NCBI GenBank assembly: GCA_937881505.1
Contig: CALGEM010000220.1
Span: 1 to 7,465, forward strand
Direction of reading: 5' to 3'
Origin: an uncultured euryarchaeote
Lineage (GTDB): Archaea > Thermoplasmatota > Poseidoniia > Poseidoniales > Poseidoniaceae
Length of the DNA stretch: 7,465 bases
How positions within the stretch are numbered: the first letter of the stretch is position 1; every line of letters starts with the position of its first letter. The translations under genes were made by a program, and so were the position numbers. The notes beneath the pieces are model-generated. The model saw only the letters and a list, made by a program, of their open reading frames with translations, was not told where the DNA came from and did not search any database. Of the stretch, positions 6,397 through 7,465 are shown in pieces.

Positions 6397-7465
6397 ATGC
6401 GAACTTGGCTGGTTACGGTGATTTTGATGGCCGTGGCGTTGTCGCCAGTCCTCAATCATGCGGCGATATTGGAGGATTCAAACCCCCTCATCCAGTCAAG
6501 CCCCCTTCAGGTGAGCCTGTCCACTACCTCCGGTTGGACGAGCGGTGGTGAGGACTTGACCATCACTGGGAGTGGATTCCGAGACATGGCCGACAGGAAC
6601 GTTAGCTACGACGGCATCAATCACCAGTGGACGAAAACGACCGCCGACTACACGGATGAATCAGGCCCAGAAAACGCCATCGTCGTGGACTCAAACGGCC
6701 ACGTACACATCGTTTACATCAACGGTGGAAACTACAAGATTATGCATGCTGAAAACGACGGTTCGGGGTGGAGCACGGCTGAAGTTGACAGTTGTGCTGG
6801 CAGTTATTGCTGGGACGCCCACATGGTCATCGATGACAACGATGAACTTCACGTGGCTTACTCAGCCCAAGGTGAAAAACTCGTGTATCAACACTATGAC
6901 GGGCAGGACTGGAACGGCGGTGTTGTCTCCTACTCTGCACGGTTTGCGCCGGTCGGCATCGCTGTTGACTCCAACAACCACCCCCACATCTCCTACTCAC
7001 AAACGGGCCAATGGTGCGGTAACGGACTTCGTCTTGCGTCGTACGACGGAAGCACATGGACCACCCAGAGCGTTGACTCGGGGTCAAACAAGGGTTGTGA
7101 TTCCTCCATCGTCATTGACGAAAACGACCACATCTACATCGCCTACCAGGACCGAGACAATTCAAAACTGAAATTTGCCACCAACAAAAGCGGTTCGTGG
7201 TTGAGTTATTCCCCCGACGCCTCCTCGTTTGGCAACAACATGTACCCGGGCTATTCCACCTCGTTGGCCATGGATGAACAAGGGCAATTCCACATCGCGC
7301 ACTACGACAGCGATAACGAAGATTTGCGCTATTCGACGGGCGTGCCCAACGGCCAATGGACCAACACCATCGTTGACGCTTCGGGTAATACCGGGAAAAA
7401 TCCCTCCATCGCCGTTGACGCTGCGGGTGATTTGCACATCGTTTACGCCAGTTGGTCGGGTTTTG
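6397..7465 (+). CDS. Secreted beta-propeller repeat protein, C-terminus cut by window edge
   Basis: The frame is open for 356 codons to the right edge. Residues 1-23 form a signal peptide: Arg near the N-terminus, hydrophobic core LVTVILMAVALSPVL, and a probable cleavage near HAA (21-23), so the protein is exported. Residues 40-75, with SGGEDLTITGSGF (49-61), resemble the start of a TIG/IPT-like beta-sandwich. From residue 95 there are six repeats with a core pattern of hydrophobic-x-D-x-x-x-x-hydrophobic-H-hydrophobic-A/S/V-Y, beginning at 95, 143, 188, 238, 290 and 338, a spacing of 45-52 residues. These are typical blades of a BNR/sialidase-like or related propeller. Cysteines at 133, 138, 207 and 234 could form disulfides outside the cell. 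The ATG at 6397 is the first after an in-frame TAA. Ligand or substrate is unknown; such proteins may be surface adhesins or bind polysaccharide or peptide. No catalytic signature is recognised. Confidence 0.85.
   Translation, partial: MRTWLVTVILMAVALSPVLNHAAILEDSNPLIQSSPLQVSLSTTSGWTSGGEDLTITGSGFRDMADRNVSYDGINHQWTKTTADYTDESGPENAIVVDSNGHVHIVYINGGNYKIMHAENDGSGWSTAEVDSCAGSYCWDAHMVIDDNDELHVAYSAQGEKLVYQHYDGQDWNGGVVSYSARFAPVGIAVDSNNHPHISYSQTGQWCGNGLRLASYDGSTWTTQSVDSGSNKGCDSSIVIDENDHIYIAYQDRDNSKLKFATNKSGSWLSYSPDASSFGNNMYPGYSTSLAMDEQGQFHIAHYDSDNEDLRYSTGVPNGQWTNTIVDASGNTGKNPSIAVDAAGDLHIVYASWSGF
6679..7446 (+). repeat. Six propeller-blade repeats within the secreted protein
   Basis: The repeats recur at the protein level every 45-52 residues. 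Core strands are IVVDSNGHVHIVY, MVIDDNDELHVAY, IAVDSNNHPHISY, IVIDENDHIYIAY, LAMDEQGQFHIAH and IAVDAAGDLHIVY. Most blades also carry a later aromatic strand ending in W (for example GSGW, DGSTW, KSGSW, NGQW). DNA identity between units is low, so the repeats are old and kept by structure. More blades probably follow past the right edge. Confidence 0.8.

Noticed and set aside
6381..6551. ATG at 6381 as the start of the downstream secreted protein
   Set aside because: It is in a different frame, which closes at 6551. The signal peptide and propeller repeats are in the frame of the ATG at 6397.
6572..7171. A 199-codon plus-strand open frame rich in Thr and Ser
   Set aside because: It is out of frame with the secreted protein, whose frame carries a signal peptide and regular blade repeats throughout.

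Overview
The window most resembles the genome of an uncultivated marine euryarchaeon of the Poseidoniales (Marine Group II) type. This is an inference from three things: zinc-ribbon proteins with Gly-Pro-Lys-rich tails, squalene/phytoene synthases beside a large secreted propeller-repeat protein, and weak T/A-rich elements where archaeal promoters would lie. No rRNA or other marker gene is present, so a bacterial origin cannot be excluded.

The left part (1-3663) is a minus-strand pair, probably one operon. The upstream gene (3663 to 2269) encodes a 464-residue protein with a CxxC zinc ribbon near each end of its ordered part, a Gln/Pro-rich linker and a cationic Gly-Pro-Pro-Lys tail. Seventeen bases after it begins a superfamily 2 helicase-like ATPase (2251 to 1) that runs off the left edge after 750 residues. 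It keeps recognisable helicase motifs I, II (DECH), III, V and VI, and has large inserts. The spacing suggests the two proteins work together on nucleic acid. What they do is unknown.

The central part holds a divergent intergenic region (3664-3786) and then two plus-strand genes of the squalene/phytoene synthase family. The first (3787-4842) is squalene-synthase-like and the second (4965-6263) is CrtB (phytoene-synthase)-like with a long N-terminal extension. Both keep the two aspartate-rich motifs, so both are probably active head-to-head prenyl synthases. They are separated by 122 bases containing a perfect 12-bp palindrome and T/A-rich elements. No desaturase, cyclase or hopanoid gene is visible, so the end product (C30 or C40) cannot be read from this window.

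The right part (6397-7465) is the start of a secreted protein: a signal peptide, a possible TIG/IPT-like beta-sandwich segment, and at least six beta-propeller-type repeats, cut off by the right edge. No tRNA, rRNA, CRISPR array, transposase or integrase was seen. There is no gene-free stretch longer than about 135 bases.
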